A DNA stretch of 64,000 nucleotides from JADGHX01 sp963837755 (GCA_963837755.1 CAWIOP010000001.1:62001-126000), one strand, 5' to 3'; shown: positions 39,795-49,166, counted from the stretch's first letter. Program-made: numbers and translations. The notes: generated from the sequence alone by a model not told the origin.

Positions 39795-40310
39795 ATGCAG
39801 CCGCTACGCGCCTTCAATCTCCGCAGCTGGATCGACGAGCACCGGCATCTTCTGAAGCCGCCCGTGGGCAACCGGCAGGTGTTCCGCGACAGCGAGTTCA
39901 TCATCATGGTAGTGGGTGGGCCCAACTCGCGTAAGGACTATCACGTCGACCCGGGCGAGGAGTTCTTCTACCAGCTCGAAGGCGACATGCTGCTGAAGAC
40001 CTTTCAGAACGGTAAGCGGGTGGATGTGCCCATCCGCGAAGGCGAGATCCTGCTGCTGCCGCCGAACGTGCCGCACTCGCCGCGGCGTTTTGCCAACACG
40101 GTGGGGCTCGTCGTCGAGCGTGAGCGCAGGCCAGCGGAGCTGGACGGTTTTCAGTGGTACTGCGAACGATGCGAACATCTGCTCTACGAAGAATTCGAGC
40201 ACATCACCGACATCGAAAACCAGCTGCCGCCCATCTTCGAGCGCTTCTTCAACAGCACGGCGCGCCGCACATGCCAGAACTGCGGGGCGGTGCTCGCGCG
40301 CCCGGAGTGA
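39795..40310 (+). CDS. haaO: 3-hydroxyanthranilate 3,4-dioxygenase
   Basis: 171-residue cupin dioxygenase that opens 3-hydroxyanthranilate on the way to quinolinate and NAD. Iron ligands: His50 (KDYHVDPGEE), Glu56 and His94 (NVPHSPRRF). The bacterial-type C-terminal rubredoxin-like site is present as C123/C126 (WYCERCEH) and C160/C163 (RTCQNCGAV). It opens the haaO-kynU-kmo cluster. Confidence 0.95.
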   Translation: MQPLRAFNLRSWIDEHRHLLKPPVGNRQVFRDSEFIIMVVGGPNSRKDYHVDPGEEFFYQLEGDMLLKTFQNGKRVDVPIREGEILLLPPNVPHSPRRFANTVGLVVERERRPAELDGFQWYCERCEHLLYEEFEHITDIENQLPPIFERFFNSTARRTCQNCGAVLARPE

Positions 40311-40328
40311 GTGCCGCGGCCCGCGCAC

Positions 40329-41609
40329 ATGATGAACTACGACGCGTCGCTGGATTTCGCGCAGAGCGCTGACGAGACCGACCCCCTTCGCGGCTTCCGC
40401 TCGCGTTTTGCCCTGCCGCACGATGCGCAGGGGCGGCCGATGCTCTACTTCGCCGGGCATTCGCTCGGCGCCATGCCGCTGGATGCGCGCATGGTGCTCA
40501 ACGAAGAGCTCGACGACTGGGCGCGCTTCGGCGCGTTCGGGCATGAAAAAGCCCGGCGCCCCTGGATTCCGTATCACGAGAACCTGACGGCGGGGCTCTG
40601 CGAGCTCACGGGCGCCAGGTCGGGCGAAGTGATCGCGATGAACTCGCTCACGGCGAACATCCACATGATGCTCGCGAGCTTCTACCGGCCCGCCGGCGCA
40701 CGGCGGAAAATCCTCATCGAGGCCGGCGCGTTCTCGTCGGACCGGCATGCGGTGGCGTCGCAGATCGCGTGGCATGGGCTCGATCCCGGCACAAATCTCA
40801 TCGAGCTTGCGCCAGCCGCTGGTGAAGAGCTGATTGACGAGTCCGCCATCGACCAGTGCCTCGCGCACCACGGCGCCAGCATCGCGCTGGTGCTGTGGCC
40901 CGGCCTGCAGTTTCGCACCGGGCAGGCGTTCGATCTCGCGCGCATTGCCAGCTCCGCCCATCGGGCCGGTGCGCTCGCCGGGTTCGACCTTGCGCATTCC
41001 ATCGGCAATACGCCGCTGTCGCTCCACGCCAGCGATCCCGACTTCGCCGTCTGGTGCAGTTACAAATATCTGAACGCCGGGCCGGGCGCCATCGGTGGCG
41101 CGTTCATTCACGAGCGTCACGTGGACGCGCGGCCGCGCTTGTCCGGATGGTGGGGGCACGACGCCGCGACGCGCTTCCAGATGAAACCGGAGTTTCGCGT
41201 GCACGCCGGGGCAGCGGGCTGGGCGGTGAGCAATCCGTCGATCTTCGCTGCCGCGCCACTGGTTGCATCGCTTGCGTTGTTCCAGGAGGCGCGATTCGAG
41301 CGCCTGCGTGAGAAGTCGGTCGAGCTCACGGGCTATCTCGAGTTCCTGCTGGCGCGGCTCGGCCCCTCGGTGCAGCTGATTACTCCGCGCGATCCGGCTT
41401 CGCGCGGCTGCCAGCTGTCGTTTCGCATTCCCGGCGCGGGCCGGGGCGCACAGGTGTTCGGGTGGCTCACCGCAAATGGCGTGGCGTGCGACTGGCGCGA
41501 GCCGGATGTCGTGCGCGCCTCACCCGTCCCGCTCTACAACAGCTTCGAGGACGTGTTCCGCTTCGGCGAAAAGCTGAAGCAGGCGCTGGAGCTGTCGCGC
41601 GCAAGATGA
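40329..41609 (+). CDS. kynU: Kynureninase
   Basis: PLP enzyme that cleaves 3-hydroxykynurenine to 3-hydroxyanthranilate and alanine. FAGHSLGAMPLDARMVLNEE, the PLP-lysine region WCSYKYLNAGPGAIGGAF, and SGWWGHDAATRFQM are characteristic. ATG 40329 or 40332 gives ~425 residues; a GTG at 40311 is also in frame. The stop overlaps the kmo start as ATGA. Confidence 0.95.
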   Translation: MMNYDASLDFAQSADETDPLRGFRSRFALPHDAQGRPMLYFAGHSLGAMPLDARMVLNEELDDWARFGAFGHEKARRPWIPYHENLTAGLCELTGARSGEVIAMNSLTANIHMMLASFYRPAGARRKILIEAGAFSSDRHAVASQIAWHGLDPGTNLIELAPAAGEELIDESAIDQCLAHHGASIALVLWPGLQFRTGQAFDLARIASSAHRAGALAGFDLAHSIGNTPLSLHASDPDFAVWCSYKYLNAGPGAIGGAFIHERHVDARPRLSGWWGHDAATRFQMKPEFRVHAGAAGWAVSNPSIFAAAPLVASLALFQEARFERLREKSVELTGYLEFLLARLGPSVQLITPRDPASRGCQLSFRIPGAGRGAQVFGWLTANGVACDWREPDVVRASPVPLYNSFEDVFRFGEKLKQALELSRAR

Positions 41610-42949
41610 GCGGGATACACCATCAGGATGTGCGGATCGTCGGTGCCGGCATGGCGGGCGCGCTGCTCGCGGTGCTGCTGGCCCGGCGCGGCCTGGGCGT
41701 TTCGCTGTTCGACCGGCGGCCAGACCCGCGATATTCGCCGCCCGAGCGCGGGCGCTCCATCAACCTCGCGCTCGCCGCGCGCGGCATTCGCGCGCTGGAG
41801 CACGCGGGTGTCATGCGCCATGTGCGGCCTCTGCTCATCGAGATGCGCGGCCGTGGCGTGCACGATCGCTCTGGCGAGACCAAGCTGTTGCCCTATGGCT
41901 GGAAGCCAGGCGAAGTCATCTACTCCGTAGGTCGCGCGGCGCTGACGAAGCTGCTCATCGAAGCGGCGGGCCGCTATCCGAACGTGACGATGAACTTCGG
42001 CGAGCGATGCCTCGGAGTGAGCGCGCGGGACAACGTCATCCGGTTTTGCGAAGACGAGCCGGGCGAGCGCTATGAGCTGCCGCTCACTCACACCATCGCA
42101 ACCGACGGCGCCGGCTCCGTGATCCGCGCCAGCCTCGCGGCGGAGGGTTTTCTCACCGCCCGCGAAGAGTCGCTCGATCACGACTACAAGGAGCTGACGC
42201 TGCCGCCCGTGAACGGCAAGCCCGCGCTCGACATGCACGCGCTCCACGTGTGGCCACGGGGCGGGTTCATGCTCATCGCGCTGCCCAACACCGATGGCAG
42301 CTTTACCGCCACGCTGTTCCTCTCTCGCGCGCAGTTTGCCGGGTTGAGCACGGCGGAAACGGTCGCCGCATTCTTCAACCGCGAGTTTCCCGACGCTGTG
42401 CCGTTGATTCCGAACCTGCTCACGGAGTTCTTCGAGCACCCGCAGGGGCAGCTCTGCACCGTGCACACCTCGCCATGGCACGTGGGCAGCAAAGTGCTGC
42501 TGATGGGGGATGCCGCGCACGCCATCGTTCCGTTCCACGGCCAGGGCATGAATGCCGCCTTCGAAGACTGCATCGCCTTCGACGAGCTCTGCGGCCAGGT
42601 CCACGACTGGCAGCGTCTGTTCGAGCAGTTCGATCGCGAGCGCCGCCCGAATACGGAAGCGATCGCGCAGATGGCGCTCGAGAACTATGTGGAGATGCGC
42701 GACACCGTGCTCGACCCGCGCTTCCAGCGCTACAAGGTGATGTCGGTGGAGCTGGAGAAGCGCTTTCCAGATCGCTTCATCCCGCGCTACTCCATGGTGA
42801 TGTTCCACCCTGAGATCTCGTACGCGGATGCGCTTCGCCGCGGGCAGATCCAGCAAGAGATCCTCGAAGAGCTCGACACGAGCAACGCCGGGTCCATCGA
42901 CTTCGAGCTCGCGCGCTCACTCATTCACGAGCGGCTGACGCCGGTTTGA
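41606..42949 (+). CDS. kmo: Kynurenine 3-monooxygenase
   Basis: 447-residue FAD monooxygenase. The N-terminal FAD fold is VRIVGAGMAGALLAVLLARR; LFDRRPDPR and RSINLALAARGIRALE follow; the second FAD motif is VLLMGDAAHAIVPFHGQGMN. It hydroxylates kynurenine. No tryptophan dioxygenase or formamidase gene lies in the window, so the upstream steps are encoded elsewhere or kynurenine is imported. Confidence 0.96.
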   Translation: MSGIHHQDVRIVGAGMAGALLAVLLARRGLGVSLFDRRPDPRYSPPERGRSINLALAARGIRALEHAGVMRHVRPLLIEMRGRGVHDRSGETKLLPYGWKPGEVIYSVGRAALTKLLIEAAGRYPNVTMNFGERCLGVSARDNVIRFCEDEPGERYELPLTHTIATDGAGSVIRASLAAEGFLTAREESLDHDYKELTLPPVNGKPALDMHALHVWPRGGFMLIALPNTDGSFTATLFLSRAQFAGLSTAETVAAFFNREFPDAVPLIPNLLTEFFEHPQGQLCTVHTSPWHVGSKVLLMGDAAHAIVPFHGQGMNAAFEDCIAFDELCGQVHDWQRLFEQFDRERRPNTEAIAQMALENYVEMRDTVLDPRFQRYKVMSVELEKRFPDRFIPRYSMVMFHPEISYADALRRGQIQQEILEELDTSNAGSIDFELARSLIHERLTPV

Positions 42950-42964
42950 GAGTTCCCGTCCTTC

Positions 42965-43005
<41 letters not shown>

Positions 43006-43028
43006 TGGCCTGACAAGCCCAACGCGCT

Positions 43029-43520
43029 TCAGGCGACCCGGTCCAGCGTGATGAAGCTCATGGCGTAAGCATGCCGCTCGTCCGCCGGATGCTCGACGCG
43101 CTCCACTTCCCGCCATTCAACCGGGTCGGGCCGCGGAAAGAACGTGTCCCCGGGAATGTTGGCGTGAATGCGCGTGAGGAATATGCGTTTGGCGACCGGC
43201 ATGACCAGCCGGAAGATATCCGCGCCGCCCACCGCACACAGCTCGCTTGCACTGGCGGCGTACGCGAGCGCTTCGTCCAGCGACCTCACAACCACCACGC
43301 CCTCCGCGCGCCAATGCGGATCGCGCGTCATCACGATGCTCGTGCGCCCCGGCAACGGCCTGCCGATGGACTCGAACGTCTTGCGCCCCATGAGCATGGG
43401 CTTGCCCATGGTGCGCGCCTTGAAGTATTTGAGGTCGTCCGGCAGGTGCCATGGCATGCCGCTGTCGCGGCCGATGACGTCGTTGTCCGTCGCCGCCACC
43501 ACCATCGACACCAGCGGCAT
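43029..43520 (-). CDS. folA: Dihydrofolate reductase FolA
   Basis: 163 residues: MPLVSMVVAATDNDVIGRDS, MPWHLPDDLKYFKARTMG, KPMLMGRKTFESIGRPLPGR and AVGGADIFRLVMP are the family core. Asp in LPDD is the catalytic acid. The ATG at 43520 overlaps the kup stop by one base. With thyA 2.5 kb upstream on the same strand it closes the thymidylate cycle. Confidence 0.96.
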   Translation of the reverse strand: MPLVSMVVAATDNDVIGRDSGMPWHLPDDLKYFKARTMGKPMLMGRKTFESIGRPLPGRTSIVMTRDPHWRAEGVVVVRSLDEALAYAASASELCAVGGADIFRLVMPVAKRIFLTRIHANIPGDTFFPRPDPVEWREVERVEHPADERHAYAMSFITLDRVA

Positions 43521-45379
43521 CACAGCTCCACGGCCGTGGTCAGCACCACGATGCCGCGCCCCGGCATGCGGAAGAACTCTGCCGCCTGCGCGCTGCGCCT
43601 CTGCATGCGCGCGAAGAGTCGCCTCTGCAGGCCGCGCCACCCGGGCAACGGCCGCGCGCGCACAACGTGTTGGCCCAGGAAGAACGAGCAGTCTTCCAGG
43701 AACACCCGCACTCCTCGCGCACGAGCCGAGCGCAGGGCGTCGCCGATGTCCGGCGTCTCCATGAACCCGAAGTGCGCCGTGACGCGATACACGCTGGGGA
43801 GCAGCACTTCCACGCTCACGCGATGCGCTGGATCCCACCGCGGGGTGCGTGCGAAATGCATATTCAGCACGATGAGCGTCTCGTGCACAACGTGGTTGTG
43901 CTCGATATTGCGGATGAGCGCCGAGGGCACCACGCCCGGGTCACTGGCGAGGTAAACACCCGTGCCGGGCACGCGCTGCACGCCTTCGAGCAGCGTACCC
44001 ACCTTCGTGATGGGCACGGCCATGCCGGCCAGCGCGGATCTCAGCTCTGCGCGGCCGCTACGCCACGTCCAGAACACTGTGAACAGGCCAAGGGCCATCA
44101 CGAGTGGGATCCAGCCACCGTCCCCGATCTTGGTGAGGTTGCCGGCGACAAAAGTGAGGTCGACGAGCAGCAGCAGGCCGAACAGCACGATGACGAACGG
44201 CTTCGGCCAGTTCCATTGGGTGAGCGCCACGTAACAGCCGAGCACGGTGGTCATGGTCATGGTGCCGATCACCGCCGCGCCATACGCGGCCGAGAGCGCA
44301 TCGGAGGACCTGAAACCCACGACGAACGCCACGACGGCGACGAACAGCAACCCGTTTACCGACGGCACATAGATCTGCCCCTGCTCTTCGGCCGACGTCT
44401 GCAATATGCGCAGGCGCGGCAACAGGTCGAGCTGTACGGCCTGGCGCGCCACGGAGAACGCGCCCGAGATGACCGCCTGAGAGGCGATGACCGTGGCGGC
44501 CGTCGCCAGCACGATCATGAACGGCAACACCGACGGCGGCACCATCGAATAGAGCGGGCGCGGCACCGCGTCGCCCGCCGCAAGGAACAGGGCCCCCTGC
44601 CCGTAGTAGTTGAGCAGCAACGACGGCAACACCAGCGCGAACCACGCGATGCGCACGGGCGTTTTGCCGAAATGGCCCATGTCTGCATACAGCGCTTCCG
44701 CGCCCGTCACCGCGAGAAAAACGGCGCCGATGATGGCGAGCGCCACCATCGGATGCGTTGTCAGCATCGTGAAGCCGTACAGCGGATTGACCGCGGCGAG
44801 AACTTGCGGCGCGCGGGTGATGGCCATGACGCCCGACACGGCGAGCGACAGGAACCACAACACCATGATGGGCCCGAACAGCCTGGCCATGTGGGCGGTG
44901 CCTCGCCGCTGCACCAGGAACAGCACCGCGAGCACACCCAGCGTGATCGGCAGCACGACGTGCTCGAGGTCCGGCTGCATCAGCTCCAGCCCCTCCACCG
45001 CGCTCAGCACGGAGATGGCCGGAGTGATCGTGCTGTCGCAGAAGAAAAGCGCCGTGCCGGCAAGGGCGCAGCCCACGAGGAACTGGATGCCACGGCCCGG
45101 CACACCGGTGAAATGCCGCTGCACCAGCGCCAGCAGCGCGAGCACGCCGCCCTCCCCATCGTTGTCGGCGCGCATGACGATGACGACGTATTTCAACGTC
45201 ACCGAGAGCATGAGCGCCCAGAAGATGAGCGACAGCAGGCCCAGGATGCTCGCCGGGTCGTGCGAGCCCGCCGCGTCTACCGATTTCTCGAACGCGTAGA
45301 GCGGGCTCGTGCCGATATCGCCATAGACGATGCCCGTAGCACCCACGACCGCGGAAAGCCCGACCGGCTCCTTCTTCAT
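43520..45379 (-). CDS. kup: Potassium uptake transporter Kup
   Basis: 619 residues, ~12 membrane helices then a cytosolic C-terminal domain. GIVYGDIGTSPLYAFEK is the KUP signature; EGGVLALLALVQRHF, CDSTITPAISVLSAVEGLEL and YSMVPPSVLPFMIVLAT support it. Proton-coupled K+ import, important at low pH or low K+. The frame is clean throughout. Confidence 0.96.
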   Translation of the reverse strand: MKKEPVGLSAVVGATGIVYGDIGTSPLYAFEKSVDAAGSHDPASILGLLSLIFWALMLSVTLKYVVIVMRADNDGEGGVLALLALVQRHFTGVPGRGIQFLVGCALAGTALFFCDSTITPAISVLSAVEGLELMQPDLEHVVLPITLGVLAVLFLVQRRGTAHMARLFGPIMVLWFLSLAVSGVMAITRAPQVLAAVNPLYGFTMLTTHPMVALAIIGAVFLAVTGAEALYADMGHFGKTPVRIAWFALVLPSLLLNYYGQGALFLAAGDAVPRPLYSMVPPSVLPFMIVLATAATVIASQAVISGAFSVARQAVQLDLLPRLRILQTSAEEQGQIYVPSVNGLLFVAVVAFVVGFRSSDALSAAYGAAVIGTMTMTTVLGCYVALTQWNWPKPFVIVLFGLLLLVDLTFVAGNLTKIGDGGWIPLVMALGLFTVFWTWRSGRAELRSALAGMAVPITKVGTLLEGVQRVPGTGVYLASDPGVVPSALIRNIEHNHVVHETLIVLNMHFARTPRWDPAHRVSVEVLLPSVYRVTAHFGFMETPDIGDALRSARARGVRVFLEDCSFFLGQHVVRARPLPGWRGLQRRLFARMQRRSAQAAEFFRMPGRGIVVLTTAVEL

Positions 45380-45426
45380 GCCATCGCTTTCGCCATGCGC
45401 GCCGTGGGGTTACGGGCGCTTCACGC

Positions 45427-46044
45427 CTACTTCTTCTTGCGAGCCTTCTTGCCTGGCTTCGTCTTCGCGCGACGCGTCGACTTCGCGCTGCTGCGCGCGG
45501 ACGCATTCTTCGCACTCTTGCGCGCCACTTTCTTCTTGCGCTTCTTTGGCGCCGGACGCTTCGCGGGCCACAACATGGTGCCGCGGCACTTCGGCGAGCC
45601 GCAGCGGCACGCGTAGATCTCGTCGACGTTCTGCGGATCGTCCTTCTCGCGGCCGATCTGGTAGTCGTAGCCGAGCTCTTCGCCCTTCCTGATGGCCCGG
45701 GTGGCGACGATGAACACGCGCCCCTTCTTGATCTCGGATTCGCAGTTCGGGTCGCACTTGTGGTTGATGAAGCGCGCGTCGTTGCCGCCGATGCCGGCAT
45801 CGATGACGATGCGCTTGTCCACGATGAACAGGAACGTGTGGTTGTCGTTCTCGTCGTGGTCTTCGTAGCGCTTGTCGGCCTGCGCGTGGGTGATGCGGTC
45901 GCCGAGATACTCGTCGAGCGTCTCGCCCTTCTTGATGTCGTGCGTGGCGAAGGCGCCATGGCCGTGCACGCTGGAGCGACGCACGATGTACAACGGATGA
46001 TCCTCGGTCTTCGAGGGCTTGCGGCTGGTGTCGATTCTCGCCAT
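45427..46044 (-). CDS. SET-domain protein methyltransferase with histone-H1-like tail
   Basis: 205 residues. SET core: YIVRRSSVHGHGAFATHDIK, the SAM/pseudoknot motif ARFINHKCDPNCE (residues 90-102) and GEELGYDYQ with the catalytic Tyr region (121-129). A post-SET zinc site CRCGSPKCRGTM (Cys146, 148, 153) follows. From ~161 the chain is almost only Lys/Arg/Ala/Ser (PAKKxxK-like repeats), as in bacterial H1-like proteins. It likely methylates lysine; the substrate is unknown, and the tail may bind DNA or be the substrate itself. It lies two bases from thyA. Confidence 0.9.
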   Translation of the reverse strand: MARIDTSRKPSKTEDHPLYIVRRSSVHGHGAFATHDIKKGETLDEYLGDRITHAQADKRYEDHDENDNHTFLFIVDKRIVIDAGIGGNDARFINHKCDPNCESEIKKGRVFIVATRAIRKGEELGYDYQIGREKDDPQNVDEIYACRCGSPKCRGTMLWPAKRPAPKKRKKKVARKSAKNASARSSAKSTRRAKTKPGKKARKKK

Positions 46045-46046
46045 GG

Positions 46047-46841
46047 TCAGATCGCCACGGGCGCCTTGATGGCGGGATGGAAAGTGTAGTTCACGATCTC
46101 GAAGTCCTCGTACTGATAGTCGAAAATCGACGCCGGCCGGCGCCGGAACTGAAGCTGCGGCAACGGCAGCGGCTCACGCCGAAGCTGCAGGTCTGCCTGC
46201 TCCAGGTGATTGAGATAGAGGTGGCAATCTCCGCCCGTCCACACGAACTCACCTACGCCGAGGTCGCACTGCTGCGCCAGCATGTGGGTGAGCAACGCGT
46301 AGCTCGCAACGTTGAAGGGCACGCCGAGAAACATATCCGCGCTGCGCTGGTAGAGCTGGCAGGAGAGCTTTTGCTCCGCCACGTAGAACTGGAAGAACGC
46401 ATGGCACGGCATCAGCGCCATGTTGTCGAGCTCGCCCACATTCCACGCGCTCACGATGATGCGGCGGGAATCCGGGTTGCGGCGAAGTTGATCCACCACC
46501 TGCGAGATCTGGTCGATGGTGCGGCCATCCGCCGCGCGCCACGCGCGCCATTGCTTGCCATACACGGGGCCGAGCTCGCCCTTCTCGTCTGCCCACTCAT
46601 CCCAGATGGTGATGCCCTGATCGCGCAGCCACGCCACGTTCGTGTCCCCGCGCAGGAACCACAGCAGCTCGCCGATGATGGAGCGCAGGTGGATCTTCTT
46701 CGTGGTGACGAGCGGAAAGCCCGCGGACAGATCGAAGCGCATCTGCTGGCCGAACAGCGACAGCGTACCGGTGCCGGTGCGATCGGCCTTGCGAGCGCCG
46801 CCGGTCCGCACGTGGCGCAACAGGTCGAGGTACGCCTTCAT
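46047..46841 (-). CDS. thyA: Thymidylate synthase ThyA
   Basis: 264 residues: KADRTGTGTLSLFGQQMRFD, the catalytic Cys in MALMPCHAFFQFYV, QRSADMFLGVPFNVASYALL and the end FHPAIKAPVAI are exact family features. Converts dUMP to dTMP using methylene-THF. The ATG at 46841 overlaps the lgt stop by four bases, the usual lgt-thyA arrangement. Confidence 0.97.
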   Translation of the reverse strand: MKAYLDLLRHVRTGGARKADRTGTGTLSLFGQQMRFDLSAGFPLVTTKKIHLRSIIGELLWFLRGDTNVAWLRDQGITIWDEWADEKGELGPVYGKQWRAWRAADGRTIDQISQVVDQLRRNPDSRRIIVSAWNVGELDNMALMPCHAFFQFYVAEQKLSCQLYQRSADMFLGVPFNVASYALLTHMLAQQCDLGVGEFVWTGGDCHLYLNHLEQADLQLRREPLPLPQLQFRRRPASIFDYQYEDFEIVNYTFHPAIKAPVAI

Positions 46842-47656
46842 CGGGCGACGGCGAGGTTGCCCGAAGGCGCTCGTCGCCGATGAGCCCTGATGAGCACCAC
46901 GATGCCAATGACGATCATGGGCACAGACAGCAGCTGCCCGGTCGTGAGCCAGCCTCCAGCGATATACCCTAGCTGCTCGTCGGGCACGCGCACGAATTCC
47001 ACGAAGAAGCGCACAGTGCCGTAATACACCAGGAACAGCCCCGTAGGCGCCAGGCGCGGCCGCGGCTTCGAAGTGAACCACCAGATGAGCGCGAACAGCA
47101 GCAGGCCTTCCAGCAGCGCCTCATAGAGCTGGGACGGGTGCAGCACCTGGCCCTGGAAGTTGAAGCCCCACGGCACGTCGGTGGGCTTGCCCCACAGCTC
47201 ACCGTTGATGAAGTTGCCGATGCGGCCGAAGAAGATGCCCAGGCCCGGCAGCGGCACGGTGAAATCGAAAACATCGCCCACGAGACGTTTGTGCGTCTTC
47301 GCGAAGATCATGAGCGCGACGATGCCGCCGAGCAGCCCGCCGTGGATGGACATGCCGCCATCCCAGATTTTCACCGGGTACCACGGGTCGATGGCCCAGA
47401 ACTGCAGGCCATAGAAGAGCACGTAGCCGATGCGGCCGCCGGCGATGCCGCCGAGCATGGCGTAGAACACGAGGTCGTCAACGTCGGTCGGCTTCCAGGT
47501 GCTGCCAGGCTGCGCGGCACGGCGGCGGCCCAGCCACCAGCCGGCCCCGAAGCCGAGCAGATACATGACGCCGTACCAGTGGACCCGTATTGGACCGAGG
47601 CCGAAGAACGGGCCGATCTCGAACGCGATCTTGTTGAAGCCGGGAAACTGCAGCAT
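46838..47656 (-). CDS. lgt: Prolipoprotein diacylglyceryl transferase Lgt
   Basis: 272 residues, seven membrane helices. HWYGVMYLLGFGAGWWLGRR carries the essential Tyr region; the Lgt signature GRIGNFINGELWGKPTD and HPSQLYEALLEGLLLF are present. It attaches diacylglycerol to lipobox Cys of preprolipoproteins, which in this window include RlpA and the 39.3-kb lipoprotein. Confidence 0.96.
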   Translation of the reverse strand: MLQFPGFNKIAFEIGPFFGLGPIRVHWYGVMYLLGFGAGWWLGRRRAAQPGSTWKPTDVDDLVFYAMLGGIAGGRIGYVLFYGLQFWAIDPWYPVKIWDGGMSIHGGLLGGIVALMIFAKTHKRLVGDVFDFTVPLPGLGIFFGRIGNFINGELWGKPTDVPWGFNFQGQVLHPSQLYEALLEGLLLFALIWWFTSKPRPRLAPTGLFLVYYGTVRFFVEFVRVPDEQLGYIAGGWLTTGQLLSVPMIVIGIVVLIRAHRRRAPSGNLAVAR

Positions 47657-47727
47657 GGGGGGCGAAGTTTAGCGGTCTGCGCGGCGGTGGCTACGGTTCA
47701 TTGAGGGGTTCCTGCGGGCCCGGCGCG

Positions 47728-48924
47728 CTATTCACGCGTAATCCGGCAGAAAAGCGCCTTCAGGTAGCGCGTTTCCGGGACGGCGGGGTGCACGGGATGG
47801 TCCGGCGACTGGCCAGCGGCTTCCAGGATCTGCGCGAAGCGCGCGCTGTGCCGGGCCGCCGCCTGGATGGCGTCGATGTGATCTTCCGCCGACAGGTGAT
47901 AGGAGCAGGAGCACGACACCAGCACCCCGTCCCGCCCGATGAGATTCATGGCGAGCTGGTTCAGTTTGCGGTACGCGGCAATGCCCTGCGGAATGTCCTT
48001 CTTGCGCTTGATGAAGGCCGGCGGGTCGAGAATGACCACGTCGTAGCGCTCGCCCTGCTCGTGCAGCCGCTTGAGCGCATCGAAGGCGTCTGCCTGCAGG
48101 GTGCCCACTTCCACGCCGTTGGCCGCGGCGTTGCGCTTTACATAGGCCAGCGCGGTCTCGGACGAATCCACGCACGTTGCCGAATGCGCACCGTGGCCGA
48201 GCGCGGTTACCGCCCACGCGCCCACGTAGCTGCACACATCGAGCACCCGCGCGCCGGCCCACAGGTAGCGCGCGAGACGCGCGCGGTTCGCCGTCTGGTC
48301 GTAGAACCAGCCGGTTTTCTGGCCGGCGGCGAGCGGCGCCACGAAGCGCCATCCCGCTTCCATCACTTCCACTTCATCGGGCACTTCGCCGAAGGCGACT
48401 TCGGTCGTCGCGGCGAGCTGCTCGAGCTCGCGGGCGCCCGAGTCGTTCTTCCAGTACATGCCGCGCGGGGCGAGCACCGAGCGCACGACGTCTTCCACGT
48501 CTTTCTTGAGCTCTTCCATGCCGCGCGTGGCGATCTGGCCTACGACGATATCCCCGTAGCGATCGAGCACGAGGCCCGGCAGCAAGTCGGACTCGCCGAA
48601 CACGAGGCGGTAGTAAGGTTCTCGCGACAGCCGTTCGCGCAGCGCCAGGGCCACGTTCACCCGGTGCACGATGAGCGAGCGATCCAGCGGCTGCGCCGGG
48701 TCGCGCCCCACGATGCGCGCGCAGATGAGCGCGTGAGGGTTGACGTACGCATGACCCAGGAACTGGTCGCGATCGGAATGAATGCGCACGACCGCGCCGG
48801 GAGGCACCTTGGTCAGGGGCGTCGCGGCGTTGTCGATTTCGTTGCTGAACACCCAGGGGTGGCCGGCGCGAATGCGGCGATCTTCGCCGCGCTTGAGCTT
48901 GAGGACAGGGGCTTCGTTTGGCAT
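47728..48924 (-). CDS. rlmI: 23S rRNA m5C methyltransferase (RlmI family)
   Basis: ~398 residues from ATG 48924. A PUA domain at the start (LKLKRGEDRRIRAGHPWVFS), then VLDRYGDIVVGQIATRGMEE and the Rossmann methyltransferase (VLDVCSYVGAWAVTALGHGA, VVILDPPAFIKRKKD). The catalytic Cys lies in LVSCSCSYHLS. Two further in-frame Met (48933, 48990) could extend it, but the sequence before MPNEAPV is not conserved-looking. Confidence 0.9.
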   Translation of the reverse strand: MPNEAPVLKLKRGEDRRIRAGHPWVFSNEIDNAATPLTKVPPGAVVRIHSDRDQFLGHAYVNPHALICARIVGRDPAQPLDRSLIVHRVNVALALRERLSREPYYRLVFGESDLLPGLVLDRYGDIVVGQIATRGMEELKKDVEDVVRSVLAPRGMYWKNDSGARELEQLAATTEVAFGEVPDEVEVMEAGWRFVAPLAAGQKTGWFYDQTANRARLARYLWAGARVLDVCSYVGAWAVTALGHGAHSATCVDSSETALAYVKRNAAANGVEVGTLQADAFDALKRLHEQGERYDVVILDPPAFIKRKKDIPQGIAAYRKLNQLAMNLIGRDGVLVSCSCSYHLSAEDHIDAIQAAARHSARFAQILEAAGQSPDHPVHPAVPETRYLKALFCRITRE

Positions 48925-49008
48925 CTGGTTCATTGGAAAAAAGTCGCCTGCGGCGCTTTTTTCGGACATCAGCTTCGTTTCCGACCGCAAAAAGCGTGGT
49001 TTTTGCGG

Positions 49009-49104
49009 CCTGCCTGTCCGCGTAGCTACGCCCGAGTGCGCTTTGTTTCAGAGCATCAGCTGCGTTTGCGGCGTGTCTGTTCGCGTAGCTGCGCCCGGGC
49101 GCGA
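49009..49104. repeat. Two copies of a short palindrome-bearing repeat
   Basis: Copy 1 (~49009-49040) contains the perfect palindrome GCGTAGCTACGC (49020-49031); copy 2 (~49073-49103) has the near-match GCGTAGCTGCGC (49083-49094). Both are followed by a CCG-rich stretch, and each is preceded by CATCAGCT[T/G]CGTTT. They lie in the divergent rlmI-DUF255 gap. TATAGT at 49127-49132 may be the -10 of the downstream gene. Confidence 0.6.
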
Positions 49105-49166
49105 CTCTCGGCGGCCTGCGCCGCGCTATAGTGGCGGCGCATTCTACTCGAAAGCAGTTGAGACTC

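Noticed and set aside
43667..45616. 649-codon open frame on the plus strand across kup and the SET gene
   Set aside because: Antisense to intact Kup and SET reading frames; composition is Arg/His/Gln-rich and shows no domain.
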